From Rhodococcus sp. 14-2470-1b (GTDB taxonomy: Bacteria > Actinomycetota > Actinomycetes > Mycobacteriales > Mycobacteriaceae), in assembly GCF_002259415.1 (NCBI RefSeq), contig NZ_NPFY01000006.1:186001-250000 (forward strand): DNA of 64,000 nucleotides, read 5' to 3'. Each line of letters begins with the position of its first letter. Position 1 is the first letter of the stretch. Below are positions 44,990-54,039 of this stretch, piece after piece. Position numbers and translations under genes: made by a program. The notes beneath the pieces were generated by a model. The model was given only the letters and a program-made list of their open reading frames with translations, did no database searches and had not been told where the DNA came from.

Positions 44990-45658
44990 GTGCGCCGATT
45001 CGATTTTCCCGTAGACGTTGCCCACGCCAACTCGGTGAACGAGACCATGGGCGACGTCCGGCGGCTCCGTGTCTCCGCCGTCGTCACCGCGGTCGTGTTG
45101 ATTGCCGCCGCCGCGTGGTTCTTCTGGTTGGCGCATCCGTGGTCCTACATTCTGGGCGCGGTGTTCCTGATCACGGCGGCGACGTCCTTGTGGGTGACCG
45201 TCTGGGCGCCGCGCAAGGTCGGCACCGTCGAGGACCTCTACGCCGAAGGAGGGCTGGTGCCCGCCGTCATCGCGGAGACGCGTGCACGCGGCGTCACCCT
45301 GCTGGCGCTGATCGACATCGCCAAGCCCGACGCGGGCGCGTCGCACTACGCCCTCGTCACACGCAGCATCCGATCGCTGCCCGGCCACGAACTGGTCGAA
45401 GGGGAACTGGTTCCGTCGATCTCGGTCCTGTCGGATCGCAGCAAGAACGCGATCAGCGACACCTGGCAGATGGTCGCCCCGATGCCCATCGCCTGGGGCA
45501 CCACGGACGCATCGGTGATCGAGCGCGCTACCGCGGCGATCAGCGAAGCGGAATGGGCTCTGCTGGTCGCCAACATCGGCCTGTCCCCCAAGGTTCGTCA
45601 ATCCGACAACCAGCAGCTCCTGGTGGATCCGCACGACTTGCCCGACGAACTGCGGTAG
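44990..45658 (+). CDS. DUF3239 membrane protein
   Basis: A 222-residue protein: short N-terminal part (VRRFDFPVDVAHANSVNETMG), two hydrophobic helices (VSAVVTAVVLIAAAAWFFWLA and WSYILGAVFLITAATSLWVTVW), then a 150-residue soluble domain with GLVPAVIAETRARGVTLLALIDIA, characteristic of DUF3239. Function unknown. The GTG at 44990 lies 26 nt after the XPB stop, so it may be read through from it. Convergent with the LLM oxidoreductase gene. Confidence 0.8.
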   Translation: MRRFDFPVDVAHANSVNETMGDVRRLRVSAVVTAVVLIAAAAWFFWLAHPWSYILGAVFLITAATSLWVTVWAPRKVGTVEDLYAEGGLVPAVIAETRARGVTLLALIDIAKPDAGASHYALVTRSIRSLPGHELVEGELVPSISVLSDRSKNAISDTWQMVAPMPIAWGTTDASVIERATAAISEAEWALLVANIGLSPKVRQSDNQQLLVDPHDLPDELR

Positions 45659-45669
45659 CGCACCGCCGA

Positions 45670-46656
45670 TCAGGACAGGGCCGGAATTACCTCGCGCTCG
45701 AACAGTTCGATGCCGGAACGGTCGTAGGCGGCTTCCGGGAAATAGAAGATGCCGTACGCGAGCCCCTTCTCCTTCAGCGCCGTCAAATTCTCGACGATCT
45801 GCTCCGGCGTGCCGACACCGGGAAGACCACGGAACGCGTCGAGCGCCGCATCCGCCTTCTCGGCCCCCACGTACTGCGTCAGACGCGCCTGTAGCTGATC
45901 CAGCCTGTCCTTCACTTCTGCTTCCGTGGTCCCGATCGCGACGTTGTAGTTGGACGAGCGCACGATCGAGTCGAAATCGCGGCCGACGGCGTCGCAGTGC
46001 CCCTTCAGCAATTCCGACTTACGCGTGAACCCTTCCGGGGTGCCGTCGAAGTTGGTGTAGTCGGCGTACTTCGCCGCGATCTTCAGCGTGACCTTCTCAC
46101 CGCCGCCTGCGATCCACAGAGGGATACCGCCGTCCTGTACCGGCTTGGGCCACACCCGAGCACCATCGACCTGGAAGTACTTCCCGTCCAGCGTCGCTTC
46201 TCCGGTTTCCCAGGCCTGCTTGAAGATCTGCACACCCTCGTCGAGTGCACCCAGACGCTGCCCGGCGGGAGGGAAGCCGTATCCGTATGCCCGCCACTCG
46301 TGCTCGTACCAGCCCGCACCGATGCCCATCTCGACGCGGCCGGCCGAGATCAGATCCACCGTCGCCGCAACTTTCGCCAGATACGCGGGGTTGCGGTACG
46401 CCATCGACGTGCACATCTGCCCCAGACGGATGCGCGACGTCGTCGCCGCGAACGCGGACATCAGAGTCCAGGCCTCGTGCGTAGCCTCGTCCGTCGGCTC
46501 GGGAACGGTGTGGAAATGGTCGTACACCCACAAGGATTCCCACGGTCCGGCGTCGGCGGCGGACGCGAGATTCCGCATCACGTCCCACTGCGCCGCGGGG
46601 TCGATACCGACCAGGTCGAGTCGCCAGCCTTGAGGAATGAAGAGTCCGAATCGCAT
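45670..46656 (-). CDS. LLM-class F420-dependent oxidoreductase
   Basis: A 328-residue TIM-barrel enzyme of the luciferase-like monooxygenase group. It starts MRFGLFIPQGWRLDL, has SLWVYDHFHTVPEPTDEATHEAWTLMSAFAATTSRIRLG in consecutive stretches and the GIGAGWYEHEWRAYG, PLWIAGGGEKVTLKIAAKYAD and GTPEQIVENLTALKEKG segments typical of F420-dependent members. Acts in the cytoplasm with reduced F420; the substrate is unknown. Divergent from dapC by about 100 nt. Confidence 0.9.
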   Translation of the reverse strand: MRFGLFIPQGWRLDLVGIDPAAQWDVMRNLASAADAGPWESLWVYDHFHTVPEPTDEATHEAWTLMSAFAATTSRIRLGQMCTSMAYRNPAYLAKVAATVDLISAGRVEMGIGAGWYEHEWRAYGYGFPPAGQRLGALDEGVQIFKQAWETGEATLDGKYFQVDGARVWPKPVQDGGIPLWIAGGGEKVTLKIAAKYADYTNFDGTPEGFTRKSELLKGHCDAVGRDFDSIVRSSNYNVAIGTTEAEVKDRLDQLQARLTQYVGAEKADAALDAFRGLPGVGTPEQIVENLTALKEKGLAYGIFYFPEAAYDRSGIELFEREVIPALS

Positions 46657-46760
46657 GACCGGAATCCTACCGATCGAGTAGGAATCACACCCCTCGACCG
46701 ACAGCGCCGATGACGGGGCGACCGCGATGCCCGAAATGTGACACCAGCTACGCTGCAGGA

Positions 46761-47978
46761 ATGTCCGCGGAGTATCAGAGCCGAACCGTCGAGCGCCTAC
46801 GCCCGTTCGGATCCACCATCTTCGCCGAGATGACCGCGCTCGCCGTGTCCACCGGAGCCGTCAACCTCGGCCAGGGTTTCCCCGACACCGACGGACCCGC
46901 GTCGATGCTCGACGCCGCGAGAGGCGCCATCGCCGACGGCTTCAACCAGTACTCACCCGGGCCCGGATTGCCCGTTCTGCGCGAGGCCGTCGTCGCCGAC
47001 AGGCAGCGGCGTCTGAGTGTCGAGTACGACCCGGCAACCGAAGCGCTGATCACCGTCGGCGCCACCGAGGGCATCGCAGCCACCATCCTCGGACTGGTCG
47101 AGCCCGGCGAAGAGGTTCTGCTCATCGAGCCGTACTACGACTCCTATGCAGCTGCCATCGCGCTGGCCGGCGCGCGTCGCAAGACCGTCTCGTTGGTACC
47201 GGACGGCACCGGATTCGCTCTCGACACCGACGCCTTGGCCGCCGCGATCGGCCCGAACACGAAACTGCTCGTGGTCAACACACCGCACAATCCGACCGGG
47301 ACCGTACTCACGCACGCCGAGCTGACGCGGATCGCCGAAATCGCCTGCGAACACGATCTTCTGGTCCTCACCGACGAGGTCTACGAACGACTGACCTTCG
47401 ACTCCCCCGACTCGTCCGGGCGATCGACGAGATCCACCCATACATCGCTCGCGTCGCTTCCTGGAATGTTCCAGCGCACGGTCACCGTGTCCAGCGCCGC
47501 AAAGACGTTCAACGCCACCGGCTGGAAAACCGGCTGGGCCCTGGGACCACGTGAGCTCATCGATGCAGTGCGCGCCGCCAAGCAGTTCATGACCTTCGTC
47601 GGCGGAACTCCGTTCCAGCCGGCCGTCGCACACGCCTTGAATCACGAGGACGCATGGGTGGAGAATCTTCGCACGTCCTTGCAGGCAAAACGAGATGTTC
47701 TGTCCTCCGCACTCACCGCCGCCGGGCTCGACGTCAAAGCAAGCGACGGAACCTATTTCGTGTGTGCGGACATCTCGTCGGTGGGCGGAGTCGACGCGCT
47801 GCAGTTCTGCCGAACCTTGCCGGAAAGGATCGGGGTCGCGGCCGTGCCGGTCAGCGCCTTCGTCGACGATCCGAGGCCCGCCTCCGGGCCGAGCAACTGG
47901 ACGACGCTCGTGCGATTCGCATTCTGCAAGAAGGACGACGTGCTCGCCGACGCCGCGTCCAGGCTCCTCACGCTGTGA
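46761..47978 (+). CDS. dapC: Class I aminotransferase (N-succinyldiaminopimelate aminotransferase)
   Basis: A 405-residue PLP aminotransferase. PLP lysine is Lys248 (VTVSSAAKTFNATGWKTGW); NTPHNPTG, LTDEVYERLTF and the C-terminal LVRFAFCKK arginine are in place. By context and similarity to mycobacterial Rv0858c it is the lysine/diaminopimelate pathway enzyme DapC; methionine- or kynurenine-type aminotransferases are near relatives, so specificity is inference. ATG 46761. The AraC gene starts four bases after its stop. Confidence 0.87.
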   Translation: MSAEYQSRTVERLRPFGSTIFAEMTALAVSTGAVNLGQGFPDTDGPASMLDAARGAIADGFNQYSPGPGLPVLREAVVADRQRRLSVEYDPATEALITVGATEGIAATILGLVEPGEEVLLIEPYYDSYAAAIALAGARRKTVSLVPDGTGFALDTDALAAAIGPNTKLLVVNTPHNPTGTVLTHAELTRIAEIACEHDLLVLTDEVYERLTFDSPDSSGRSTRSTHTSLASLPGMFQRTVTVSSAAKTFNATGWKTGWALGPRELIDAVRAAKQFMTFVGGTPFQPAVAHALNHEDAWVENLRTSLQAKRDVLSSALTAAGLDVKASDGTYFVCADISSVGGVDALQFCRTLPERIGVAAVPVSAFVDDPRPASGPSNWTTLVRFAFCKKDDVLADAASRLLTL

Positions 47979-47982
47979 TCGC

Positions 47983-48999
47983 ATGAGTGCCCGTACGATT
48001 CCTGCTGAGTTCATCGCCAAGGCGGTCGTCCTCGCCGAGAGCGGCGGCGTCGACCTGTCCTACCCGATAACGATCGCCGGGATCGACCGGTCCTCGCTGA
48101 ACGATCCGAGCAAGCGACTGACCGCCGAGCAGGTCACGCTGTTCACCCAGGCTGCATGGCAGGTCACCGGTGACGAACTGTTCGGACTCGCGTCGATGCC
48201 GCTGCGGCGCGGCAGTTTTCGAGTCATCTGCCTGACCTTGATTCACTGTCCCGACCTCTCCGCAGCCTTGAACCGCATGTCCGAAACGACCCGAGTACTG
48301 TCCGGAATGCCCCCGATGCTGATCACGGGCGATGACTCGACGACGCGTCTGACCATCCCCCCTGCCGACAACAGTCACCTGCCCGAGCAGGCGCGGGCAG
48401 CTGCGGGTCGACTGCTCACAGATTTTCGGATGGTCCTGGTACACCGTTTCGCTGCTTGGCTCATCGGAGGACGAGTCAAACTGCATTCAGTCGAACTACC
48501 GTACGACCTCGACGATCCGTCCACCGGCAAGCTCTACGACCGAATGTTCGGCACGAGAGTCACTTTCGGAGCCGAGGTAGCCGCTCTGGAATTCGACAAT
48601 TCAGCGATGCGGGCACCCATCGTGCAGACCGAGGACACCCTCGCCGAGTACCTCCGCGAATCCCCCAACCTCCTGTTCACCGCCCGCGACTACGACAGCA
48701 CCGCGTCCGCACAAGTCCGCCGGGCACTCGAACTCGGCCTGCAGGGCCAGGCACCCGGCACCGACGACATCGCGGACATGTTGTCCGTCAGCGCCGCCCA
48801 TCTGCGTCGCCTACTGCGGCAGGAAGGTACCTCCGTCAACCAGATTCGTGAGGAGGTCCTACGGGACGCCGCCGTCTCCGGACTGAGCCGCGGCGACTCG
48901 GTGGACGACATCTCCAACAGGCTGGGCTTCTCCGAACCCTCCGCGTTCCGCCGTGCCTTCAAACGCTGGACAGGGCAAACCCCCGGCGCCTACCGCTGA
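47983..48999 (+). CDS. AraC-family transcriptional regulator
   Basis: A 338-residue regulator. The N-terminal 200 residues match the arabinose-binding-type domain found in OruR/VirS-like regulators (PITIAGIDRSSLNDPSKRLTAEQV; FGLASMPLRRGSFRVICLTLIHC). The C-terminal AraC HTH is in IADMLSVSAAHLRRLLRQEGTSVNQIREEVLRDAA and the conserved VDDISNRLGFSEPSAFRRAFKRWTGQTPGAYR. ATG 47983, 4 nt after dapC, same direction. Regulatory target not visible; a role in a neighbouring lipid or oxidoreductase gene is possible. Confidence 0.87.
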   Translation: MSARTIPAEFIAKAVVLAESGGVDLSYPITIAGIDRSSLNDPSKRLTAEQVTLFTQAAWQVTGDELFGLASMPLRRGSFRVICLTLIHCPDLSAALNRMSETTRVLSGMPPMLITGDDSTTRLTIPPADNSHLPEQARAAAGRLLTDFRMVLVHRFAAWLIGGRVKLHSVELPYDLDDPSTGKLYDRMFGTRVTFGAEVAALEFDNSAMRAPIVQTEDTLAEYLRESPNLLFTARDYDSTASAQVRRALELGLQGQAPGTDDIADMLSVSAAHLRRLLRQEGTSVNQIREEVLRDAAVSGLSRGDSVDDISNRLGFSEPSAFRRAFKRWTGQTPGAYR

Positions 49000-49007
49000 C
49001 CCCCCTG

Positions 49008-49433
49008 TCAGGACACGCAGAACTCGTTACCCTCGGGATCGGTCATGGTGATCCACGTGCTCGGACCGACCTGACCGCGGTGCGAGATCGCGGCCCCGGC
49101 GTCGACCAGCTTCTGAGCGATGGCCTCGCGTTCGTCACCGACCCTGATGTCGAAGTGAAGACGATTCTTGACCGTCTTCGGCTCGGGAACGAGTTGGAAG
49201 AGAACACGCGGGGTTCCGGGAGTGTCCGGATCGAAGATCGCCGCGCCGATCTTCCAGACCAGGTTGCCCTCGAACACCACGGTGTCCTCCTGCCTGGCGT
49301 GACCCGCCGCGATCAGTCCCTCGATGAATGCACTGTCCGTGGGTTCGACGATCCATCCCAGGGCCTTGGCCCACCATTTCGCTTGTTCATGAGGCTTCCC
49401 ACTGTCCACCGTGACCTGAAATTCGTATCCCAT
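49008..49433 (-). CDS. VOC/glyoxalase-like family protein
   Basis: A 141-residue protein with two beta-alpha-beta-beta-beta VOC modules (MGYEFQVTVDSGKPHEQAKWWAKALGW and RLHFDIRVGDEREAIAQKLVDAGA). The TDPEGNEFCV ending is typical of VOC proteins; metal ligands are partly kept (His in LHFD). May be a dioxygenase-like or antibiotic-binding member; substrate unknown. Convergent with the AraC gene and divergent from the AlkB-like gene. Confidence 0.82.
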   Translation of the reverse strand: MGYEFQVTVDSGKPHEQAKWWAKALGWIVEPTDSAFIEGLIAAGHARQEDTVVFEGNLVWKIGAAIFDPDTPGTPRVLFQLVPEPKTVKNRLHFDIRVGDEREAIAQKLVDAGAAISHRGQVGPSTWITMTDPEGNEFCVS

Positions 49434-49478
49434 GTGCACACGATAGGCCGATGGAGCGCACACCCCACTCACATAAGG

Positions 49479-49494
49479 TGGAACATACGTTCGA
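49479..49494. promoter_or_regulatory. SOS (LexA) box-like site before the AlkB-like gene
   Basis: TGGAAC-ATAC-GTTCGA differs by one base from the actinobacterial LexA consensus TCGAAC-N4-GTTCGA. It ends 20 nt before the AlkB-like start codon, where LexA would block the promoter. It also lies within 60 nt of the divergent VOC start. Confidence 0.68.
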
Positions 49495-49513
49495 ATACCG
49501 CTACGCTGTGCCG

Positions 49514-50137
49514 ATGAGCGTGGAACTTCAGGGCTCGCTGTTCACCGACGACGAGGAGCAGTTCGGCCCCCTCGGATCGACCGTGAGCAGGCGGGCACTG
49601 TCGAACGGCGCATGGGTGGACGTGCGGCCGGGGTGGGTCGGTTCGATCGACTTGTTCGACCGTCTCGTCGACGGGGTGGACTGGCGGGCAGAGCGGCGTC
49701 AGATGTACGACCGTGTGGTCGACGTACCTCGCCTGGTGCGGTTCTACTCCGACTCCGAACCGTGGCCGGACTCGTCGTTGAACGAAGCCAAGACCGCTCT
49801 CGACGCACACTACGGCCCGGAGCTGGGCGAGACGTTCACGACAGCCGGATTGTGTTATTACAGAGACGGATCCGACAGTGTGGCGTGGCACGGCGACAAC
49901 ATCGGCCGCAGCGCCACCGAGGACACGATGGTCGCCATCGTCTCGCTCGGCGCCACCAGGCAACTGATGCTGCGCCCCCGTGGAGGCGGAACATCGCTGA
50001 AATTCACACTGGGACATGGCGATCTGATCGTCATGGGCGGCTCGTGTCAGCGCACCTGGGAGCACGCCGTTCCCAAGAGCACCCGCGCGACCGGACCACG
50101 CATCAGCGTGCAGTTCCGGCCGCGCGGTGTCCGCTAG
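49514..50137 (+). CDS. AlkB-family 2OG-Fe(II) oxygenase
   Basis: A 207-residue dioxygenase that should reverse alkylation damage on DNA or RNA bases. The iron facial triad is His126-x-Asp128 (AWHGDNIG) and His184 (TWEHAVP); the 2-oxoglutarate Arg lies in RISVQFRPR (Arg196/Arg202), and LCYYRDGSDSVAWHGD is the family core. No signal peptide. A LexA-box-like site precedes it, so induction by DNA damage is likely. Its stop overlaps the convergent DAHP synthase gene by 4 nt. Substrate preference not predictable. Confidence 0.88.
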   Translation: MSVELQGSLFTDDEEQFGPLGSTVSRRALSNGAWVDVRPGWVGSIDLFDRLVDGVDWRAERRQMYDRVVDVPRLVRFYSDSEPWPDSSLNEAKTALDAHYGPELGETFTTAGLCYYRDGSDSVAWHGDNIGRSATEDTMVAIVSLGATRQLMLRPRGGGTSLKFTLGHGDLIVMGGSCQRTWEHAVPKSTRATGPRISVQFRPRGVR

Positions 50138-51216
50138 CCGCGACGAGTCTCGACGGCAGCAGCCAGCACATCGAGTTGTGCCGCAGTGGTGTCCCAGTCG
50201 AGGCACGCGTCGGTGATGGACTGGCCGTAGGTCAGGTCCTCCTTGTGTCCGAGAGTCAGATCCTGACGGCCCGCGACGAGGAAGCTCTCGAGCATGACAC
50301 CGACGATGCCGTGCTCACCCTCGCCGAGGCGTCGGGCAACGTCGGTGACCACGTCGACCTGCTTGTTGTGGTCCTTGCGGCTGTTTCCGTGGCTGGCGTC
50401 GATGACGACGCGCTCGGGGAGCGACGACTTCCGCAGACGCGCGACCGTATCGGCGACGGATTCTGCGTCGTAGTTCGGTCCGTCGGTGCCGCCGCGCAGG
50501 ATGACGTGGCAGTCCGGGTTGCCGGTGGTGCGAATCAACGCGGCCTGGCCGTCCAGATCGGTGCCGGGGAAGACGTGACTCGACGCCGCCGCACGGGTGC
50601 CGTCGACCGCGACCTGGATGTCGCCCTCCGTCGAGTTCTTGATGCCGACGGGCATCGACAGCGCACTGCACAGTTGCCGGTGAACCTGGCTGGCCGCCGT
50701 CCGGGCTCCGATCGCGCCGTAGCTGACCAGGTCCGCGATGTACTGCGGCGTGATCGGGTCGAGGAATTCACACCCGACGGGCAGTCCGAGCGCGGAAATG
50801 TCGACCAACAGCTGACGCCCCACGCGCAGTCCGGAATTGATGTCGAACGAGCCGTCGAGGTGCGGATCGTTGATCAGACCCTTCCAGCCCAGCGTCGTAC
50901 GCGGCTTCTCGAAGTAGACGCGCATGACGATGTGCAACCGATCGCCCAGCTCGGACGCTTTCTCGGCGAGCTTGCGCGCGTACTCCATCGCAGCCTCGGT
51001 GTCGTGCACCGAGCACGGCCCGACCACCACGATGAGACGGTCGTCCGCGCCGTTCAGAATGTCGACCACACCGGCGCGGCCGCGACGAACCGTCGACGAC
51101 ACCGCGTCGTCGGCGGCGTGCTCACGTCGTAGTAACGACGGCGCCACCAGCGGGCTGATGCTGATGGTGCGCTGATCGTCCAACGACGTATCGGTAGGGG
51201 TGACAGCTGTAGTCAT
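50134..51216 (-). CDS. aroG: 3-deoxy-7-phosphoheptulonate synthase (DAHP synthase, class I)
   Basis: A 360-residue enzyme that condenses phosphoenolpyruvate and erythrose 4-phosphate, first step of the shikimate pathway. Class I (AroF/AroG/AroH) signatures: VVGPCSVHDTEAAMEYARKL, MRVYFEKPRTTLGWKGLINDP, VGCEFLDPITPQYIADLVSYGAIGARTAASQ, VGIKNSTEGD, ILRGGTDGPNYD, VIDASHGNSRKDH and GVMLESFLVAG. ATG 51216 is preceded by AAGGA six bases away; the frame that continues upstream runs through a structured leader. A 23-codon leader ORF ends on this start. Feedback type cannot be told. Confidence 0.94.
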   Translation of the reverse strand: MTTAVTPTDTSLDDQRTISISPLVAPSLLRREHAADDAVSSTVRRGRAGVVDILNGADDRLIVVVGPCSVHDTEAAMEYARKLAEKASELGDRLHIVMRVYFEKPRTTLGWKGLINDPHLDGSFDINSGLRVGRQLLVDISALGLPVGCEFLDPITPQYIADLVSYGAIGARTAASQVHRQLCSALSMPVGIKNSTEGDIQVAVDGTRAAASSHVFPGTDLDGQAALIRTTGNPDCHVILRGGTDGPNYDAESVADTVARLRKSSLPERVVIDASHGNSRKDHNKQVDVVTDVARRLGEGEHGIVGVMLESFLVAGRQDLTLGHKEDLTYGQSITDACLDWDTTAAQLDVLAAAVETRRG

Positions 51217-51284
51217 GAGAAATCCTTTTCGATTCTCAGACCGGCCCTCGGAGAGCTCCACGCACGCTTCGAGCCGGTCTGCAT
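51213..51284 (-). other. Possible 23-codon leader peptide overlapping aroG start
   Basis: ATG at 51284 opens a frame (MQTGSKRAWSSPRAGLRIEK..., one Trp) whose TGA overlaps the aroG ATG (ATGA). It lacks a clear ribosome site but its start codon lies in the loop of a hairpin. Could couple translation; not proven. Confidence 0.35.
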
Positions 51285-51291
51285 CCGGCTC
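51237..51291 (-). promoter_or_regulatory. Mutually exclusive hairpins in the aroG leader
   Basis: In the leader RNA, GAGCCGG (51291-51285) can pair with CCGGCTC (51277-51271), or the overlapping CAGACCGGC (51281-51273) can pair with GCCGGTCTG (51245-51237). One central strand thus has two partners, an attenuator-like design. It lies about 20 nt before the ribosome site. No U-run was seen, so control of translation is more likely than termination. Confidence 0.5.
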
Positions 51292-51429
51292 GTGGGGTGG
51301 GGTCTCAGCGCATGGCGTCGCTGGCTGACCCACCCGGGGCCGGCCTGCTAAACCAGAAATACGTGCGCTGCATGGAACAGACGGTAGCACGCCTGTCCCC
51401 GGGGGCATGCGCGGCACTATGCTCATGCG

Positions 51430-51640
51430 TGCAGTTGGTTCGCCCAGCGGTCGTGAGGAGCCCCGAAGACCACGGACGGCGACGCAAGAGGGAACCCGGT
51501 GAGAATCCGGGACTGTCCCGCAGCGGTATGCAGGAACGACCGCCGTCATATGCACTGGAGAAGCCTCTCTGGGAAGCGACGGCCAGTAGGTGCGGCCTCC
51601 ACCCGAGGACCGCGTGCTTGCGAGTCCGAATACCTGCCTA
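51430..51640 (+). ncRNA. Cobalamin (adenosylcobalamin) riboswitch before metE
   Basis: The B12-box region is clear: AGGGAACCCGGTGAGAATCC, GGGACTGTCCCGCAGCGGTA and the terminal GAGTCCGAATACCTGCC are the standard elements in order. B12 binding represses, so the B12-independent MetE is made only when cobalamin is scarce. A perfect hairpin GCTGCGCAC-GCC-GTGCGCAGC (51645-51665) directly after it is probably part of the expression platform. Ends are approximate. Confidence 0.93.
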
Positions 51641-51644
51641 CTGT

Positions 51645-51665
51645 GCTGCGCACGCCGTGCGCAGC
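51645..51665. other. Hairpin after the cobalamin riboswitch (expression platform)
   Basis: Perfect 9-bp stem GCTGCGCAC/GTGCGCAGC with a GCC loop, five bases after the riboswitch consensus end. Without a U-run it may pause or terminate with Rho, or fold together with downstream bases to control metE translation. Confidence 0.55.
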
Positions 51666-51783
51666 GGTTCACCGCCCCGTGGAATGGGCGAGTCGACCTG
51701 CAGCTGGTGTACGTACATGGGCTCGGTCGTCTCGCGCGCTCGGTGGTGATCCACCCACGTGTGACGTACATGGAGAAATGCCA

Positions 51784-54039
51784 GTGACATTCGAATTCAC
51801 CGCCACGATTCTCGGTTCACCCCGGATCGGACCGCGACGCGAGCTCAAGCGCGCAGTCGAGTCCTACTGGGCAGGCACGATCGACGCTCCCGCACTGGAA
51901 TCGGTGGCCAAGAGCCTCCGTGAGGACACCTGGACGGCGTCGAAGAACGCCGGTCTGGACTCGATTCCGGTGGGCACGTTCAGTTACTACGACCAGGTTC
52001 TGGACACGGCGGACATGTTGGGGGCGCTTCCCGAGCGCGTGCTGGGCATCGAGAGCGAACTCGATCGCTACTTCGCGGCCGCTCGCGGCACCGAATCTGT
52101 TGTGCCTCTGGAAATGACGAAGTGGTTCGACACCAATTACCACTATCTGGTGCCCGAGATCTCATCCGACACCACGTTCACCCTGCACCCCGAGAAGATC
52201 CTCGGCGAGTTGGAAGAAGCGCGGACGCTGGGCATTCCGGCACGACCGGTTCTGGTCGGCCCGGTGACGTTCCTCCTGCTCTCCAAAGCCGTCGACAGCA
52301 CTGCGCCGCTCCTGGACCGCCTCGAGGAGATTCTGCCGCTCTACGCAGACCTGTTGACGCAGCTGGCCGGCGCAGGAGCCGAGTGGGTTCAGATCGACGA
52401 ACCCGCGTTGGTCGCGGACCGGACGCAGGACGAGATCTCCTCGGCGAAGCGCGCGTACGACTTCCTCAGTGCACTGGAGACCAGGCCGGCGATCCTGTTG
52501 GCGTCGTACTTCGGTGATCTGGGCGACGCGCTTCCCTTGCTCGCATCGACCGGCATCGAGGGGTTGTCGATCGATCTGACCGCACCGGGCACCGTGGAGC
52601 AGCTCGCTTCGGTACCGGCTCTGGTGAACAAGCGCATCGTCGCGGGCATCGTCGACGGCAGGAACATCTGGCGTACCGATCTGGACAAGGCTCTGGCCAC
52701 GCTCGCCAGTCTGCTCGGTAGCGTGGGCGCCCTCGCGGTGTCGAGTTCCTGCTCACTGCTCCACGTTCCGTACACGCTCGACGGTGAGACCGACATCGTG
52801 GACCCACTTCGCTCCTGGTTGGCCTTCGGTTCCGAGAAGATCTCCGAGGTGACCGTGCTGGCGCGTGCGTTGAGGGACGGAACCGATTCCGTCGCAGCCG
52901 AATTGCAGGAGTCGCGCGCCGCGCTCGCGAGTCGTCGCACCGACCCGCGCCTGCACGACGCCGCCATCCGCGCCCGGCTCGCCGCAGGTGTTTGCGTCGA
53001 TCGCAGCCCGGCCGACGAGCGACGCCCGGCCCAGGCCTCGCGGCTGAACCTGCCGTCCTTGCCGACGACGACGATCGGCTCCTACCCGCAGACCACCCGG
53101 ATTCGCGTCGCCCGCGCTGCCGTACGCAGGGGGGAGATCGACGACGCCGAGTACGTACGTCGTATGCAGTCGGAGATCGCCGACGTGGTTGCGCTGCAAG
53201 AGAACATAGGTCTCGACGTTCTGGTGCACGGAGAGCCGGAGCGCAACGACATGGTGCAGTACTTCGCCGAACAACTGAACGGTTTCGCGGCGACGGCGAA
53301 CGGGTGGGTGCAGTCCTACGGATCGCGGTGCGTCCGCCCGCCGATTCTGTTCGGGGACGTCAGCCGAAACGGTGCGATGACCGTCGACTGGATCACGTAC
53401 GCACAGTCTCTGACCGATAAGCCGGTGAAGGGAATGCTCACTGGACCGGTCACGATCCTGGCCTGGTCGTTCGTCCGCGACGATCAGTCGTTGGCCGACA
53501 GTGCCGATCAGGTGGCGCTCGCAATTCGCGACGAGACGGTGGATCTGCAATCCGCGGGTATCCGCATCGTGCAGGTCGACGAGCCCGCACTGCGGGAGCT
53601 TCTCCCTCTACGCGCGAAGGACAAGGCGACTTACCTGGCGTGGGCGGTGCGGGCGTTCAAGCTCTCCACGTCCGGTGTCGCGGATTCCACTCAGATCCAC
53701 ACGCATCTCTGCTATTCGGAGTTCGGTGAGGTCATCGACGCCATCGTGGCACTCGACGCCGACGTCACCTCCATCGAGGCAGCGCGGTCGCACATGGAAG
53801 TCTTGGATGATCTGGGCGCTGTCGGTTTCGACCTCGGAGTGGGGCCCGGGGTCTACGACATTCACTCACCTCGAGTCCCGAGCGTCGACGAGATCACCGA
53901 TTCCCTGCGAGAGGCACTGAATTCGGTTCCCGCCGAGAGGTTGTGGGTCAACCCGGATTGCGGGCTGAAGACACGCGGAACCGTCGAGGTCGAGGCGTCG
54001 CTGCGCAATCTCGTCGAGGCCGCGCGCGCCGTTCGCTAG
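51784..54039 (+). CDS. metE: Cobalamin-independent methionine synthase
   Basis: A 751-residue enzyme transferring a methyl group from methyltetrahydrofolate polyglutamate to homocysteine. N-terminal domain start [21 protein letters not shown]-terminal barrel begins near [16 protein letters not shown], with zinc ligands in [11 protein letters not shown] (His and Cys) and in [10 protein letters not shown], and the [21 protein letters not shown] motif. GTG 51784 has GGAG eight bases upstream; ATG 51778 two codons earlier is nearly as plausible. Preceded by a cobalamin riboswitch. Ends four bases into the convergent MarR gene. Confidence 0.95.
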   Translation: MTFEFTATILGSPRIGPRRELKRAVESYWAGTIDAPALESVAKSLREDTWTASKNAGLDSIPVGTFSYYDQVLDTADMLGALPERVLGIESELDRYFAAARGTESVVPLEMTKWFDTNYHYLVPEISSDTTFTLHPEKILGELEEARTLGIPARPVLVGPVTFLLLSKAVDSTAPLLDRLEEILPLYADLLTQLAGAGAEWVQIDEPALVADRTQDEISSAKRAYDFLSALETRPAILLASYFGDLGDALPLLASTGIEGLSIDLTAPGTVEQLASVPALVNKRIVAGIVDGRNIWRTDLDKALATLASLLGSVGALAVSSSCSLLHVPYTLDGETDIVDPLRSWLAFGSEKISEVTVLARALRDGTDSVAAELQESRAALASRRTDPRLHDAAIRARLAAGVCVDRSPADERRPAQASRLNLPSLPTTTIGSYPQTTRIRVARAAVRRGEIDDAEYVRRMQSEIADVVALQENIGLDVLVHGEPERNDMVQYFAEQLNGFAATANGWVQSYGSRCVRPPILFGDVSRNGAMTVDWITYAQSLTDKPVKGMLTGPVTILAWSFVRDDQSLADSADQVALAIRDETVDLQSAGIRIVQVDEPALRELLPLRAKDKATYLAWAVRAFKLSTSGVADSTQIHTHLCYSEFGEVIDAIVALDADVTSIEAARSHMEVLDDLGAVGFDLGVGPGVYDIHSPRVPSVDEITDSLREALNSVPAERLWVNPDCGLKTRGTVEVEASLRNLVEAARAVR

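Noticed and set aside
51213..51284. Trp or Phe attenuation leader for aroG
   Set aside because: The small frame has only one Trp and one Phe and no U-run hairpin, so classic ribosome-mediated attenuation is not supported; only alternative pairing is kept as a finding.
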